From Spirochaetota bacterium (GTDB lineage: Bacteria > Spirochaetota > Leptospiria > Turneriellales > Turneriellaceae), in the NCBI GenBank assembly GCA_963205035.1, contig CAUJII010000086.1, forward strand, positions 1 through 15,567: 15,567 nucleotides of DNA, read 5' to 3'. The position numbers and the translations under genes are program-made. How positions within the stretch are numbered: the stretch's first letter is position 1; the number at the start of each line of letters is the position of its first letter. Positions 15,361 to 15,567 of this stretch are shown in pieces. The notes beneath the pieces were generated by a model. That model ran no database searches. It was given only the letters and a program-made list of their open reading frames with translations, and was not told the origin of the DNA.

Positions 15361-15490
15361 CGGGGAGACATTTCGCCAAATTTCCGTGACATAATCAGGT
15401 TCGTTCGCAAAAAAATCCCATTTTCCAAAAAAAATTCAAAAAGCGTGAGAAAAAAACACGGTTTCTTGGTATTTAATATATAGAGGCCCT

Positions 15491-15567
15491 ATGAAATGTA
15501 AAAAACAACCCGCTTTCCTTGACGGAAGGCCAACTCCCATTCAGGATGTTTGGGAAGTCCACTTGAA
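15491..15567 (+). CDS. Start of a hypothetical gene, cut by the window end
   Basis: ATG 15491 is preceded by AGAGG four bases upstream, and the frame stays open for the remaining 25 codons (begins MKCKKQPAFLDGRPTPIQDV). Codon use is unremarkable. The sequence is too short to assign, and I do not recognise it. Confidence 0.45.
   Translation, partial: MKCKKQPAFLDGRPTPIQDVWEVHL

Larger units (their letters stand above)
15261..15490. other. Intergenic region after the fliS operon, with palindromes and A-tracts
   Basis: No gene is seen in these 230 bases. CATTCG-AGTTC-CGAATG (15294-15310) is a 6-bp hairpin followed by ACTTTTG, a weak terminator candidate for the fliS transcript. GAATCAT-T-ATGATTC (15317-15331) is a perfect operator-like palindrome. 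One copy of the 16-base interspersed repeat is at 15345-15360 on the minus strand. Runs of 5-8 A occur at 15409-15415, 15427-15434, 15438-15442 and 15450-15456, ahead of the next gene. Confidence 0.55.

Noticed and set aside
15466..15482. TAATAT as the -10 element for the gene at 15491
   Set aside because: The implied transcript would start in the ribosome binding site and no -35 hexamer lies 16-18 bases upstream.

Overview
The window is about 15.6 kb of densely coding bacterial chromosome, roughly half G+C except for one AT-richer island, with frequent GTG/TTG starts and overlapping genes. The host is not named by any marker. A flagellin chaperone (FliS), a GTP-type PEP carboxykinase, an AlgH/YqgE protein, a lipoprotein-like gamma-glutamyltranspeptidase with a loose lipobox, and a large unrecognised protein that I loosely associate with spirochaetes together make a spirochaete (Leptospirales-like) my best guess. 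This is an inference and is tentative.

Layout. 1-753 (+): 3' part of pckG. 750-2495 (+): gamma-glutamyltranspeptidase, followed with a 1-base overlap by a sodium:solute symporter (2495-4162); the two look translationally coupled and suggest breakdown of gamma-glutamyl compounds plus uptake of a product. A minus-strand set follows: an NlpC/P60 cell-wall hydrolase (8816-8301), an acyl-CoA synthetase (8255-6690), a 658-residue protein of unknown function (6647-4671) and AlgH/YqgE (4664-4155), which converges on the symporter with an 8-base overlap. 8817-9459 holds one tRNA-Val(GAC) on the minus strand embedded in duplicated tRNA pieces and inverted repeats. 9460-11158 (+) is an AT-richer two-gene island: a C5-cytosine DNA methyltransferase and, overlapping it by 8 bases, a probable cognate type II restriction endonuclease. 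14494-11184 (-) is a compact operon: a DUF6580-like membrane protein, a soluble tandem ABC ATPase and a PlsC-like acyltransferase. Divergently, 14581-15260 (+) encodes FliS and a small helical protein in the usual position of a second flagellar chaperone. A further gene appears to start at 15491 and runs off the window.

The least ordinary signals are not single genes. (1) The tRNA-Val has a leader able to pair with its 5' acceptor/D region and a trailer able to pair with its 3' acceptor strand, and is surrounded by exact 13-base pieces of itself and a 20-bp duplication of its 3' end. (2) Two small repeat families recur across the window, including inside coding sequence: a 16-base unit (TAGCTATGGAAWWCCA, five near-copies) and a hairpin (TGTAGC-AAWC-GCTACA, two copies). 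(3) The restriction-modification pair next to the damaged-looking tRNA region looks horizontally acquired. (4) The DUF6580 protein overlapping a tandem ABC ATPase could be an incomplete ECF-like transporter. I see no CRISPR array, insertion sequence or prophage.
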